The notes under the pieces: generated by a model
The model's input: only the letters and a program-made list of their open reading frames with translations
What the model was told of the DNA's origin: nothing
Database searches by the model: none
Shown here: positions 1-9,300 of the stretch, one piece after another
How positions within the stretch are numbered: the stretch's first letter is position 1
How the letters are laid out: each line of letters opens with the position of its first letter
Translations under genes and position numbers: made by a program
Assembly: GCF_014203795.1 (NCBI RefSeq)
Contig: NZ_JACHJU010000001.1
Span: forward strand, 4,340,001-4,404,000
Reading direction: 5' to 3'
DNA: 64,000 bases
Source of the DNA: Streptosporangium album
GTDB lineage: Bacteria > Actinomycetota > Actinomycetes > Streptosporangiales > Streptosporangiaceae

Positions 1-1
1 C

Positions 2-349
2 TTCCCCCGGGAGCCGGGCCTGCACGAGGAGACGCTCGCCGAGTGCCGCCACCACGGGTTCGTCCCGGAGGAGGTGCACGAGGCGCAGACCCTCGGGCTG
101 GTCCTGGCCGGTGCGGCCGTCGCCTTCGGGCCTCGGGTGGAGCTGCCCGGCCTGCGGTGGAGGCCGCTGCTGGGGAGCCCGCTGGCCTGGCGGATCTCCA
201 CGGCCTGGCGGGGCCAGACCGCGGACGCTGCCGTAGCCTTCGGGGCGGTGGCCGTACGAGTGCTGAAGGAGAGAGTCGGAATGACGGACGACGGTACGGC
301 CCCGGTACGGCGGGTGCGCGCCAGGCCCGCCTCTGGATTCCTGGCATGA
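2..349 (+). CDS. LysR-family transcriptional regulator, C-terminal fragment (5' end outside window)
   Basis: Only the last 115 codons are present; the frame is open from the left edge. The residues look like the end of a LysR-type effector-binding domain, for example LVLAGAAVAFGP followed by a segment rich in hydrophobic and Gly/Pro residues and an SPLAWRIS strand. The N-terminal winged helix that would prove the family is missing, so the assignment rests on the C-terminal pattern. The stop codon overlaps the ATG of the next gene (ATGA at 346-349), so the two are translationally coupled and probably co-transcribed. This suggests, by inference, that the regulator belongs with the beta-lactamase-like hydrolase. 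Confidence 0.6.
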   Translation, partial: FPREPGLHEETLAECRHHGFVPEEVHEAQTLGLVLAGAAVAFGPRVELPGLRWRPLLGSPLAWRISTAWRGQTADAAVAFGAVAVRVLKERVGMTDDGTAPVRRVRARPASGFLA

Positions 350-1197
350 CCGACCTTGGCGGGCTGTTCCGCGCGGCCGGGGTGACCGGGTTCCTGCACG
401 CGGTGGACCTGGACACCGGGGCCGAGGTCGGCCACGACGCCGACGAACCCGTGGTCCTGGCCTCGGTGTTCAAGATGGCGCTGCTGGTGGAGTTCTACCG
501 GCAGGTGGACGAGGGGCGGCTGGACGCGGCCGAGCGGGTCACGGTCATGGCGGACCGCCACACCCCCGGAGCCACCGGAGTCTCGGCGATGGCCGACGAC
601 GTGACGATGTCCCTGCGCGACCTGGCCTACCTGATGATCGCGGTGAGCGACAACACCGCCGCCGACGCGTTGATCGGCAGGGTCGGCCTGCCGGCGGTCA
701 ACGCCATGCTCGCCGCCATGGGGCTGGAGGAGACCTGGGTCGAGCACGACTGCCAGGACCTGTTCTCCAGCATCGTCGAGGACGCCGGGCAGCGGGAGAT
801 GCCCACCGACCCCGCCGTGATAGCCCGGCTCCGGGCGCTCGACCCGGCGCGCACCAGCCGGAGCACCCCCCGCGACATGACACGGCTGCTCGGCATGATC
901 TGGCGCGACGAGGCGGCCTCGGCCGGATCATGCGCCTCGATACGCAGGCTGCTCGGCCTGCAGGTCTGGCCGCACCGGCTCGCCGCCGGATTCCCCTACG
1001 ACGACGTCGCGGTCAGCGGTAAGACCGGCACGCTGCCCACGCTCCGCAACGAGGTCGGCGTGGTGGAGTATCCCGACGGCGGGCGCTACGCCGTCGCCGT
1101 CTTCACCCGGTCGCACGGCACGGCGCAGAACCAGCCCCGCGCCGACGCGGTGATCGGCACCGCGGCGCGGGCCGCCGTGGAACGGATACGTGGCTGA
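346..1197 (+). CDS. Class A beta-lactamase-like serine hydrolase
   Basis: A 283-residue protein of the class A beta-lactamase fold (Beta-lactamase2 family). The SxxK nucleophile motif is SVFK (Ser40, Lys43), the SDN motif is at residues 101-103 and KTG at 226-228, followed by GTLP. The ATG at 346 overlaps the LysR stop and begins directly at the mature fold; no signal peptide is visible, so it is probably cytoplasmic. The segment before STPRDM, where true class A enzymes carry the omega-loop ExxLN with the general base Glu166, reads LDPARTSR and has no such Glu. A genuine beta-lactamase is therefore less likely than a related esterase or peptidase-like hydrolase. The substrate is unknown. Confidence 0.8.
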   Translation: MTDLGGLFRAAGVTGFLHAVDLDTGAEVGHDADEPVVLASVFKMALLVEFYRQVDEGRLDAAERVTVMADRHTPGATGVSAMADDVTMSLRDLAYLMIAVSDNTAADALIGRVGLPAVNAMLAAMGLEETWVEHDCQDLFSSIVEDAGQREMPTDPAVIARLRALDPARTSRSTPRDMTRLLGMIWRDEAASAGSCASIRRLLGLQVWPHRLAAGFPYDDVAVSGKTGTLPTLRNEVGVVEYPDGGRYAVAVFTRSHGTAQNQPRADAVIGTAARAAVERIRG

Positions 1198-1269
1198 TCC
1201 ACACCATCCGGCCCGAGGTTGTGAACAGCCGAGGGTGACATTCCGGCGGACCGCCGAGAAGATGGGGCC

Positions 1270-3222
1270 ATGGTTGAGGAAGGTGCGTTGCTCTGGGAAC
1301 CCACCCCGGAGGTCGTGAGAGACGCCAAGATCACCCGCTACATGGCATGGCTCGGCCGGTCCGGTGACTACGCGTCCCTGTGGCAGTGGTCGGTGGACGC
1401 CCCGGCCGAGTTCTGGACATCGATCTGGGACTATTTCGAGGTCGTGGGTGAGCGTGGTGACGGGCCCGTCATATCTGGGACGATGCCCACAGCCGAATGG
1501 TTCACCGGATCGACGCTGAACTACGCGGCCAACGCGCTGCGCAGGGCCGCCTCCGACCCCGACCGGCCCGCGATGATCTTCCGCGACGAGACGGGCGGGC
1601 GGCGGACGCTCACCCTGGGAGAGCTGGCCGAGGAGGTCGCCCGGGTCCGCACCGGCCTGGCCGGGCTGGGCGTCGGACGGGGAGACCGGGTCGCCGCGTA
1701 CGCGCCGAACGTGCCCGAGACCCTGGTCGCCTTCCTCGCCACCGCCTCCCTGGGCGCCATCTGGTCCTCCTGCTCCCCGGACTTCGGCGCGCCCAGCGTG
1801 ATCGACCGCTTCACCCAGATCGAGCCGAAGGTGCTCATCGCGGTGGACGGCTACGACTACAACGGCAGGCGGTTCGACCGTGCCGAGGTCGTCCGGGACA
1901 TCGCCGCCAAGCTGCCGACCCTGGTCGCACAGGTGCGGATGTCATCGACGGACACCGGCGCACCCGGTGCGGAGCAGGCCCCGTCCGGGGGCGCCGTCCA
2001 CACCCTGAGCTGGGCGGAGTTGCGCGGCTCCGCGGGGCCGCTGACCTTCGAGCCGGTGTCCTTCGGCCACCCCCTCTGGATCGTCTACTCCTCCGGCACC
2101 ACCGGGCTGCCCAAGCCGATCGTGCACGGCCACGGTGGCGTGGTGCTGGAGCACCTCAAGGCGCTCTCCTTCCACCAGGACCTGGGAGAGGAGGATGTGT
2201 TCTTCTGGTACACCACGACCGGCTGGATGATGTGGAACTACCTCATCGGCGGCCTGCTGGTCGGTGCGACGGTGGTTCTCTACGACGGCTCGGCCACCCA
2301 CCCGGGGACCGACACGCTGTGGCGGCTGGCCGCCGAGGAGAAGGTCACCTACTTCGGCACCGGTGCGCCGTACATCGTCGCCTCCATGAAGGCGGGTCTG
2401 CGGCCCGGCGGGCTCACGGCGCTGCGCGGCCTCGGCTCCACCGGCTCGCCGCTGCCCCCCGAGGGGTTCGCCTGGGTGCACGACGCGCTGCCGGAGGTCC
2501 AGCTCGGCTCGTTCTCCGGCGGCACCGACGTCTGCACCGGCTTCGTCGGCGCGGTCCCGCTGCTCCCGGTCCGCGCGGGAGTCATCCCGTGCCGCTGCCT
2601 GGGGGCCAGGGTCGAGTCCTTCGACCCGTCGGGCACGCCGGTGGTCGGGGAGGTCGGTGAGCTGGTGGTGACCGCGCCGATGCCGTCGATGCCGGTCATG
2701 TTCTGGAACGACGCCGGCGGGTCGAGATACCGGGAGAGCTACTTCGCCGACTACCCCGGAGTCTGGCGGCACGGCGACTGGATCAAGATCCTTCCCGACG
2801 GCGGCTCGGTGATCTACGGCCGCTCCGACTCCACCCTCAACCGGGGCGGCGTCCGGATGGGCACCAGCGAGTTCTACCGCGTGGTGGAGCGCTTCGACGA
2901 GATCGCCGACAGCCTGGTCATCGACACCGGCCAGCTCGGCCAGGACGGGCGCCTGCTGCTCTACGTCACCATGGCCGAAGGCGCCACCCTGTCGGATGAG
3001 TTGATCATGGGCCTGCGACGCGCCCTGCGGGAGGGGCTGTCCCCCCGGCACGTGCCGAACGAGATCATCGTGGTCCCCGGGATCCCGCGCACCCTCAGCG
3101 GCAAGAAGCTGGAGGTCCCGGTCCGCAAGATCCTCCTCGGCGTCCCTCCCGAGAAGGCCGCCAACCTCGACGCCATGGCCAACCCCGAGGTCCTGTCCCA
3201 CTTCACCCCGATGACGCGGTGA
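1270..3222 (+). CDS. aacS: Acetoacetyl-CoA synthetase (acetoacetate-CoA ligase)
   Basis: A 650-residue adenylate-forming ligase that should activate acetoacetate with ATP and CoA in the cytosol, feeding ketone-body carbon into acetyl-CoA or polyketide/PHB metabolism. The N-terminal ACAS_N region (WEPTPEVVRDAKITRYM and FWTSIWDYF) is typical of acetoacetyl-CoA synthetases rather than acetyl-CoA synthetases. The phosphate-binding motif YSSGTTGLPKPIVHG lies near residue 280, the GRSDSTLNRGGVRMG hinge near 520, and the C-terminal lysine motif SGKKLEVPVRK near 620. Length matches the family (about 650). The ATG at 1270 is preceded only by a weak purine stretch. It appears monocistronic and is followed by a hairpin. 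Confidence 0.93.
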   Translation: MVEEGALLWEPTPEVVRDAKITRYMAWLGRSGDYASLWQWSVDAPAEFWTSIWDYFEVVGERGDGPVISGTMPTAEWFTGSTLNYAANALRRAASDPDRPAMIFRDETGGRRTLTLGELAEEVARVRTGLAGLGVGRGDRVAAYAPNVPETLVAFLATASLGAIWSSCSPDFGAPSVIDRFTQIEPKVLIAVDGYDYNGRRFDRAEVVRDIAAKLPTLVAQVRMSSTDTGAPGAEQAPSGGAVHTLSWAELRGSAGPLTFEPVSFGHPLWIVYSSGTTGLPKPIVHGHGGVVLEHLKALSFHQDLGEEDVFFWYTTTGWMMWNYLIGGLLVGATVVLYDGSATHPGTDTLWRLAAEEKVTYFGTGAPYIVASMKAGLRPGGLTALRGLGSTGSPLPPEGFAWVHDALPEVQLGSFSGGTDVCTGFVGAVPLLPVRAGVIPCRCLGARVESFDPSGTPVVGEVGELVVTAPMPSMPVMFWNDAGGSRYRESYFADYPGVWRHGDWIKILPDGGSVIYGRSDSTLNRGGVRMGTSEFYRVVERFDEIADSLVIDTGQLGQDGRLLLYVTMAEGATLSDELIMGLRRALREGLSPRHVPNEIIVVPGIPRTLSGKKLEVPVRKILLGVPPEKAANLDAMANPEVLSHFTPMTR

Positions 3223-3241
3223 CCTGGTCCGCCGGACCAGG
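3223..3241 (+). terminator. Hairpin after acetoacetyl-CoA synthetase
   Basis: A perfect 8-bp stem CCTGGTCC/GGACCAGG with a 3-nt loop starts at the stop codon. There is no U-tract, as is common in high-GC actinomycetes. It lies between this gene and the convergent acetyltransferase. Confidence 0.6.
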
Positions 3242-3304
3242 GTCGGCCAGACCTCGGTCCGGCGGATCGCCGTATGCCCGTCGTGCGGCTCCCGCTGGAC
3301 CTTC

Positions 3305-3946
3305 CTACGCTGTACGGCTGACGCCGAAGAGCGGGAGGCAGGGTTCGAGGTCGTGGATCTCGAACCCCGCCGGGGTGCTCCAGCGGTCGCGGGGCAGGCG
3401 GAGGCGGCGGAGCTGGGCGGCTTTGCCCCGGCGGTTGTGGATCTGGATGCCGTCGTCGAGGTAGCCGAGCTTGCGGGAGACCGCGTAGGAGGCGTGGTTG
3501 TCGGCGAAGGCACCCGAGGTGGCGTGCTGGGCGCCGAGGCCGTCGAAGGCCAGGTGGAGCACGGCGGAGCGCATCTCGGTGCCGATGCCCCGCCCCTGGA
3601 AGCGCTGCCCGATCCACGAGCCGGTGGAGACCTCGCGGGTCACCGCGAAGTCGGTGGCGGCCAGCTCCTGGGTGCCGACGACCTGGCCGTCGAGGACGGC
3701 GACGAACGAGCAGCCCCACTTCTCCGGTGACCATTGGGACCACTGACCGAACTGGAACTGGATGGTGGAACGCGCCCGCCCGGCCGGCTCGGCATCGGTC
3801 CAGGGGAAGAGGAAGGGCTTGAAGCCCGGGTCGTGAACGCCCTCGGCGGCACGGTCGCCGAGCTCGTCCAGGTCATCGAGGGACGGGATCCGGAGCTCCA
3901 GACGCGGGGTGGTCACCCGCAGCCGGAAGATGGGCCAGTTACGCAT
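3305..3946 (-). CDS. GNAT-family N-acetyltransferase (RimJ/RimL type)
   Basis: A 213-residue GNAT acetyltransferase that would transfer the acetyl group from acetyl-CoA to an amine. The N-terminal TPRLELRIPSLDDLDEL strand-helix pair is typical of the RimJ/RimL subgroup. The acetyl-CoA pyrophosphate loop is WIGQRFQGRGIGTEMRSA (Q/RxxGxG), near residue 110, followed by DNHASYAVSRKLGY, the usual motif-B helix. Such proteins modify ribosomal-protein N-termini, drugs or small amines; the sequence does not say which. It is transcribed on its own, convergent with acetoacetyl-CoA synthetase. Confidence 0.85.
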   Translation of the reverse strand: MRNWPIFRLRVTTPRLELRIPSLDDLDELGDRAAEGVHDPGFKPFLFPWTDAEPAGRARSTIQFQFGQWSQWSPEKWGCSFVAVLDGQVVGTQELAATDFAVTREVSTGSWIGQRFQGRGIGTEMRSAVLHLAFDGLGAQHATSGAFADNHASYAVSRKLGYLDDGIQIHNRRGKAAQLRRLRLPRDRWSTPAGFEIHDLEPCLPLFGVSRTA

Positions 3947-4000
3947 GCTTCGATCCTGCCGACCCGGGCGTGCGGAGGTCCACCCGATTACCGCCGGGAC

Positions 4001-4017
4001 GCCCTCCGGGGGAGGGC
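4001..4017 (-). terminator. Hairpin downstream of the BBE-type oxidoreductase
   Basis: A GCCCTCC/GGAGGGC stem with a 3-nt loop lies 20 nt past the 3' end of the minus-strand oxidoreductase, in the gap before the acetyltransferase start. Confidence 0.5.
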
Positions 4018-4036
4018 CTCACCCCGGGGGGCGGTC

Positions 4037-5500
4037 TCAGATCCCCTGGGGGAGGCGGAAGAGGCGGCCCGGGTCGCGGGCGGCCTTGATGCGGGCGAGC
4101 CGGCCGGCGTTCGCCCCGTAGTAGGCGGCGCGCCAGCCGTCGAGCTCGGCGTCGATGTAGTTCACATAGGCGTGGTCGCCGAAGTGGGGACGCATCCGGG
4201 CGTGCGCGGCCCTGGCCCAGGCCGCCGCCCCGGCGCGGTGGGCGTAGTACTGCACGCTGAAGAGGGCGGCCCGGTGCGGGAAGGCGGTGGCGTCCGGGCG
4301 GACCCGGCTGACGGCGCCGCCGAGGGCGTCCAGCAGCACGGTGTGGTTGCCCGGCCGGGCGACCTCGGCGACCAGCGTCTTGGCGCCGGCCTCCGACAGC
4401 GGCCGGTAGGCCATGTGCGACTTGGCCGCGAAGGTGTCCCGGGACAGCCTGCCGTCGGTGGTCTGGCCGGGCAGGGAACCGGCCTGGTGGCACTGGGAGA
4501 CCGACAGCGTGGAGCAGCCCGCCATGATCATCATGGCCTGGCGGTAGGAGGTCTGCCGGACGGAGCTGGCGGAGACCGCGCCGATCCGGTCGGTCAGCCG
4601 GTCCAGCAGCCGCTCGCAGCCCGACCTGCCTCCCAGGTAGAGGCCGACGATCTGCGCGTCCATCCCGCCGTCGCGGCTCAGGTGCATCGTGGACCACAGC
4701 TCGTCGGGTGCGGAGGGCGCCCACGCCTGCCAGGCTCGGACCGCCTTGGCGGCCTTGGCCCACGGCCAGTGCAGGAAGAACACCGTGACCTCGCGCGTGG
4801 GGTGGGTCCGGAAGCCGAAGGAGACCGCCACGCCCAGGTTGCCGCCGCCCCCGCCGCGTGAGGCCCAGTAGAGGTCGGGGTTGTGGTCGGCGTCGCAGGT
4901 CAGCAGCCGGCCGTCGGCCGTGACGATCTGGACGGACTCCATCACGTCGCAGGTCAGGCCATACTTCCTGGACACCACGCCGATCCCGCCGCCCAGTGCC
5001 AGCCCGCTCACCCCCACCGTGGGGCAGCTCCCGGCCGGGATGCCGACCCCGTCGGCGCCCAGCCTGTCGTAGACGTCGACGAGCTTGGCGCCGGCCCCGA
5101 CGGTCGCCCGGCCGGACGCGTGGCTCACCCTGTTCATCCGGGAGACGTCGACGACCAGGCCGGTGCCGGTGGACCATCCGGCGTAGGAGTGCCCACCCGA
5201 CCGTACGGCCAGCGGCACGTTCATCCGGCGGGCGAACCCGACGCACTCGGCCACGTCGGAGGGGTTGGCGCAGTAGGCCACGCCCGCGGGCCGTACCGCG
5301 TCGAAGGCGGGGTTGAACAGGCGGCGGGCGGTGTCGTAGGTGGCGTCGCCTGGGCGGACGAGCCTGCCGTCCAGCCCTCCCGCCAGGGCGTTCCAGTCCG
5401 ATCGGGAGGGGACGGCCGTTGCGGGCAGCCCGGCTCCCAGGGTCAGGGCGGCCATGCCGCCGATCCGAAGGAATGTCCGCCTGTCCGGAGTGGGCTGCAT
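4037..5500 (-). CDS. Tat-exported FAD-dependent oxidoreductase (berberine-bridge-enzyme family)
   Basis: A 487-residue flavoprotein with an N-terminal twin-arginine signal (DRRTFLRIGG, Arg7-Arg8) and an Ala-rich hydrophobic stretch, so it is probably folded with FAD in the cytosol and then exported. The FAD_binding_4 domain carries RSGGHSYAG (His104, the usual 8-alpha-histidyl FAD site) and GSCPTVGVSGLALGGG (Cys159, the usual 6-S-cysteinyl site), so bicovalent FAD is expected. The C-terminal BBE domain ends with YVNYIDAELDGW and a GRLFRLPQ tail. Family members oxidise sugars or secondary-metabolite alcohols with oxygen; the substrate here is unknown. There is no adjacent biosynthetic gene. 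A palindrome lies about 50 nt upstream. Confidence 0.9.
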   Translation of the reverse strand: MQPTPDRRTFLRIGGMAALTLGAGLPATAVPSRSDWNALAGGLDGRLVRPGDATYDTARRLFNPAFDAVRPAGVAYCANPSDVAECVGFARRMNVPLAVRSGGHSYAGWSTGTGLVVDVSRMNRVSHASGRATVGAGAKLVDVYDRLGADGVGIPAGSCPTVGVSGLALGGGIGVVSRKYGLTCDVMESVQIVTADGRLLTCDADHNPDLYWASRGGGGGNLGVAVSFGFRTHPTREVTVFFLHWPWAKAAKAVRAWQAWAPSAPDELWSTMHLSRDGGMDAQIVGLYLGGRSGCERLLDRLTDRIGAVSASSVRQTSYRQAMMIMAGCSTLSVSQCHQAGSLPGQTTDGRLSRDTFAAKSHMAYRPLSEAGAKTLVAEVARPGNHTVLLDALGGAVSRVRPDATAFPHRAALFSVQYYAHRAGAAAWARAAHARMRPHFGDHAYVNYIDAELDGWRAAYYGANAGRLARIKAARDPGRLFRLPQGI

Positions 5501-5551
5501 GATCGTCTTCCCGAGGTTTCCGACTTCTCGCCTGTTGAGACGGCCGTCCGG

Positions 5552-5564
5552 CCAACCTGGTTGG
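5552..5564 (-). promoter_or_regulatory. Candidate operator upstream of the BBE oxidoreductase
   Basis: A perfect odd palindrome, CCAACC-T-GGTTGG, sits 51-64 nt upstream of the oxidoreductase ATG. The position and symmetry suit a dimeric repressor such as TetR or MarR, but no regulator gene is adjacent. The function is inferred. Confidence 0.4.
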
Positions 5565-5841
5565 TCACATTCGCATCACTTCGCGGGACGGGGGTCTGAC
5601 GCCTCTCGTCCTCCGTGGCTCTCCCGCCGCCGAGTGGGTGTCTGCGCGGTCCGGCCGTTCATCGGCGGCCCCGGTGAGCGATGAGCGGCGGAAAACGGGC
5701 AAGTCTCCGACGGTTTCCGCCGCGACCCCTACGATTGACGAGGGGGAGGGGACCCCGGTCTCCGGAACCGGATGAGATCCCGGCCCCGTGCGCCGCCGGT
5801 TGGGGCCGTCCCGGTATGTTCGGGGTGAGAAGACCGCCACG

Positions 5842-5870
5842 TTGACGTTTTACGTATTTTCGGGTGGTAT
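5842..5870 (+). promoter_or_regulatory. Possible promoter for the glutamate dehydrogenase leader
   Basis: TTGACG at 5842-5847, a 17-nt spacer, then TGGTAT at 5865-5870. The -35 is good and the -10 poor. The surrounding TTTTACGTATTTT is unusually AT-rich for this genome. If used, the glutamate dehydrogenase mRNA would have a leader of about 500 nt. Confidence 0.3.
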
Positions 5871-6375
5871 CAAGGGCGGCGGCATGCTTCGGTCAACGGG
5901 GATCGAGGCAGGTGCCCGCTGGAGGTGTCGTGCCACGGGCCATGCCCGGTGAGCGGAGTGACGTGAGCTGTCTGGGCCGCCCGAGGAGTGCCGGTGATAT
6001 CGGCACCGTCCGGCGACGTCGCTGCTCCTGTGGGCTCACCACGTGGGATGCTGTTCCCGTCGCCCTCTCCCGGCGAGGATCCGCCGTCTCCGACCAGGAG
6101 ACCTCCGGTTCCGCGCCGACGATGGCCGGGCATCGCGGGTCCCATGACGATCCGTGGCGACCGGCCGAGGACGGGCTCATCCATGACGAGGCCGCGGACC
6201 TGGCACACGACCGAACCGCGGATCGGAACCGAGCCGGGTGCGTGTGGTCCGTCGGGGATGCCGTGTCTCCCGGAGCGCCCGCTCCAGTACTACTTCCCCT
6301 TTCTCTGGGAACAACGGACTTGGTCCTAGATCCCTATCAATGTGCAAAAACCCCTCACAAAGGAGTGAGAGCGAC

Positions 6376-9300
6376 ATGCCGCTCGACGAGGCGAAGGACG
6401 AGCTGCTCAGGAGTGCCGCGGAGATGTGCGCGCACACACCGGGCAGCGATCACCTGGGTGTTGAGGAGGCGCTCGCCTATCTCAGGTTCTACTACCGGCA
6501 TGTCGCGCCAGAAGACCTGCTGAACCGCAACCCGGTCGACGTGTACGGCCCGGCCATGGCTCAGCGGCAGCTCGCCGAGAACCGCCCCCAGGGCCGCGCC
6601 CTGGTGCGGGCCTACACGCCGAGTCTGGAGGAACACGGCTGGGATCCCGGATCCTCGGTCATCGAGGTGGTCACCGACGACATGTCCTTCCTGGTCGACT
6701 CGGTGACGATGGAGCTCGACCGGCACCACATCGGCACCCAGCTCGTCGTCCACCCCCAGATGCGGGTGCGCAGGGACATGACCGGCAGGCTGCTCCACGG
6801 GGCCGGGGACGACGTCACCGGGCAGACGCTCGTCGAGTCCTGGATGCACTTCGAGATCGACCGGCAGGCCGACTCCGCCGCGCTCAGGGGGCTCGAAACC
6901 GATCTGCAGCGGGTCCTGGGGGATGTGCGCTACGCCGTCGAGGACTCCGTCAAGATGCGGGCCCTCGCCCTGCAGACCGCGGAGGACGTGTCGGTCAGCC
7001 CGCCGCCGCTGGACCTGGCGGGCGTCGAGGACAGCCTGGAGCTGATGCGCTGGCTGGCCGATGGGCACTTCACCTTCCTCGGCTACCGTGAGTACCGCCT
7101 GGAGGAGGGCGAGGAGGGCGCCGCGCTGCGCCCGGTGCCCGGGACCGGGCTGGGGATCCTCCGCCACGACAAGGCGGGCTCCGACAGCTTCGCCGCGCTC
7201 TCCCCGGAGCTGCGTGCCAAGGCCCGTGAGAAGCAGCAGATGCTGATCGTCACCAAGGCCAACACCCGCGCCACCGTGTACCGCCCGACCTACCTGGACT
7301 ACGTGGGCGTGAAGCTCTTCGACGCCGAGGGCGAGGTGGTCGGCGAGCGGCGTTTCCTCGGTCTGCTCACCCACGTGGCCTACAGCGAGTCGATCTCCCG
7401 CATCCCGGTGCTCCGGCGCAAGCTGGCCGAGGTCCTCGAACTGGCCGGGCTGGCCCCCGACAGCCACGACGGCAAGGACCTGATCGAGATCCTGGAGACC
7501 TTCCCCCGGGACGAGCTCTTCCAGACCTCGGTGGAACAGCTCCTGCCGATCGCGCTCGGCGTGCTCAGGCTCCGCGAGCGCAAGCAGGTCAAGGTCTTCC
7601 TGCGTCCGGACGACTACGGCCGCTACGTCTCGTGCCTGATCTACCTGCCGCGTGACCGTTACACCACCAAGATCCGCGTCAAGATGCAGGAGATCCTGCT
7701 CAAGGCACTCGGCGGAACCTCCTACGACTACAGCGCGATGATCGGGGAGTCGGCCCTCGCCCGGCTGCACGTGGTCGTGCGGAGCGAGCGGGGCAAGCCG
7801 CTGGACTCCGACGCGGTCAACGTGGAGGAGCTGGAGGGCAGGCTGGCCGGCGCCACCCGGTCCTGGGACGACGACCTGGCCACCGCCATCGCCGAGCTGA
7901 GCTCCGAGGAGGAGGCGCCCCGGCTCATCCGCCGGTACGCCATGGCGTTCCCCGAGGGCTACAAGGCCGACTTCCCGGCCCGGATGGCGGTCGCCGACCT
8001 GCGCCGCCTGGAGTTGCTCGCCGGCTCCTCCGACGAGATCGGGATGAACCTCTACGAGCCCTACGAGGCCCTGGACGGCGAGCGCCGGTTCAAGCTCTAC
8101 CGGATCGGCGCGCCCATCTCGCTGTCGCACGTGCTGCCGCTGCTCCAGCGGATGGGCGTCGAGGTGGTCGACGAGCGGCCGTACGAGATCGACCGTGACA
8201 ACGACCCGAACACCAAGGACGCCTGGATCTACGACTTCGGCCTGCGTTACACCCCTTCGGGGGAGGTGGACAGGGACGAGTTCAAGCGGCTGTTCCAGGA
8301 CGCGTTCGGCGCGCTCTGGCGCGGCCGGGTGGAGAGCGACGGGTTCAACGGGCTCGTCCTGGCCGCCGGGCTGACCTGGGAGCAGGCCGAGATCCTGCGG
8401 GTCTACGCCAAGTATCTGCGGCAGGCCGGCACCACGTTCAGCCAGGACTACATCGAGCGGGTGCTGCTCGGCAACGTACGGCTCGCGCGGCTGCTGGTGC
8501 GGCTGTTCGAGGCCAGGCTCGACCCCCGGCGCTCGGAGGAGGTCCGCTCGGAGCTGCAGGAGGCGATGCAGGAGGAGATCCTCGGCGCGCTGGACGAAGT
8601 GGCGTCCCTGGACGAGGACCGGATCCTGCGGGCCTACCTGGAGATGATCAAGGCGACGCTCCGGACCAACTACTTCCAGAGGGTGGACGGCGAGCGCAAG
8701 CCGTACATCAGCCTGAAGTTCGACTCCCCGTCGATCAGTGTGCTGCCGCTGCCCCGGCCGAAGTTCGAGGTCTTCGTCTACTCGCCCCGGGTCGAGGGCG
8801 TGCACCTGCGCTTCGGCAAGGTCGCGCGAGGCGGCCTGCGCTGGTCGGACCGGATGGAGGACTTCCGTACGGAGGTTCTCGGGCTGGTGAAGGCGCAGAT
8901 GGTGAAGAACACCGTCATCGTCCCCACCGGTTCCAAGGGTGGCTTCGTCGCGAAAAATCCGCCGAAGTCGGGTGCGCGGGAGGATGTGCTCGCCGAGGGC
9001 ATCGCCTGCTACCGGATGTTCATCTCCGGCCTGCTGGACATCACCGACAACCTCGTCGACGGCCAGGTGGTCCCGCCCGCCGACGTGGTCAGGCACGACG
9101 GGGACGACACCTACCTGGTGGTCGCCGCCGACAAGGGCACCGCGACGTTCTCCGACATCGCCAACGACGTGGCGAAGAAGTACGGCTTCTGGCTGGGCGA
9201 CGCCTTCGCCTCGGGCGGCTCGATCGGCTACGACCACAAGGGCATGGGCATCACCGCCCGCGGCGCCTGGGAGTCGGTCAAGTACCACTTCCGCACGACC

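Larger units (their letters stand above)
5501..6375. other. 875-nt region without a convincing gene
   Basis: This region separates the divergent oxidoreductase and glutamate dehydrogenase genes. Open frames on both strands here lack recognisable domains, plausible Shine-Dalgarno sites and consistent codon bias, so I do not call a gene. It holds the oxidoreductase operator candidate at its left end, a possible promoter near 5842-5870 and the strong ribosome-binding site of the glutamate dehydrogenase (AAAGGAG at 6359-6365). Confidence 0.6.

Noticed and set aside
5864..6375. Extension of glutamate dehydrogenase or a separate gene upstream of it
   Set aside because: The in-frame extension to 6238 has no coding character, while the ATG at 6376 has a consensus ribosome-binding site; other frames look random.
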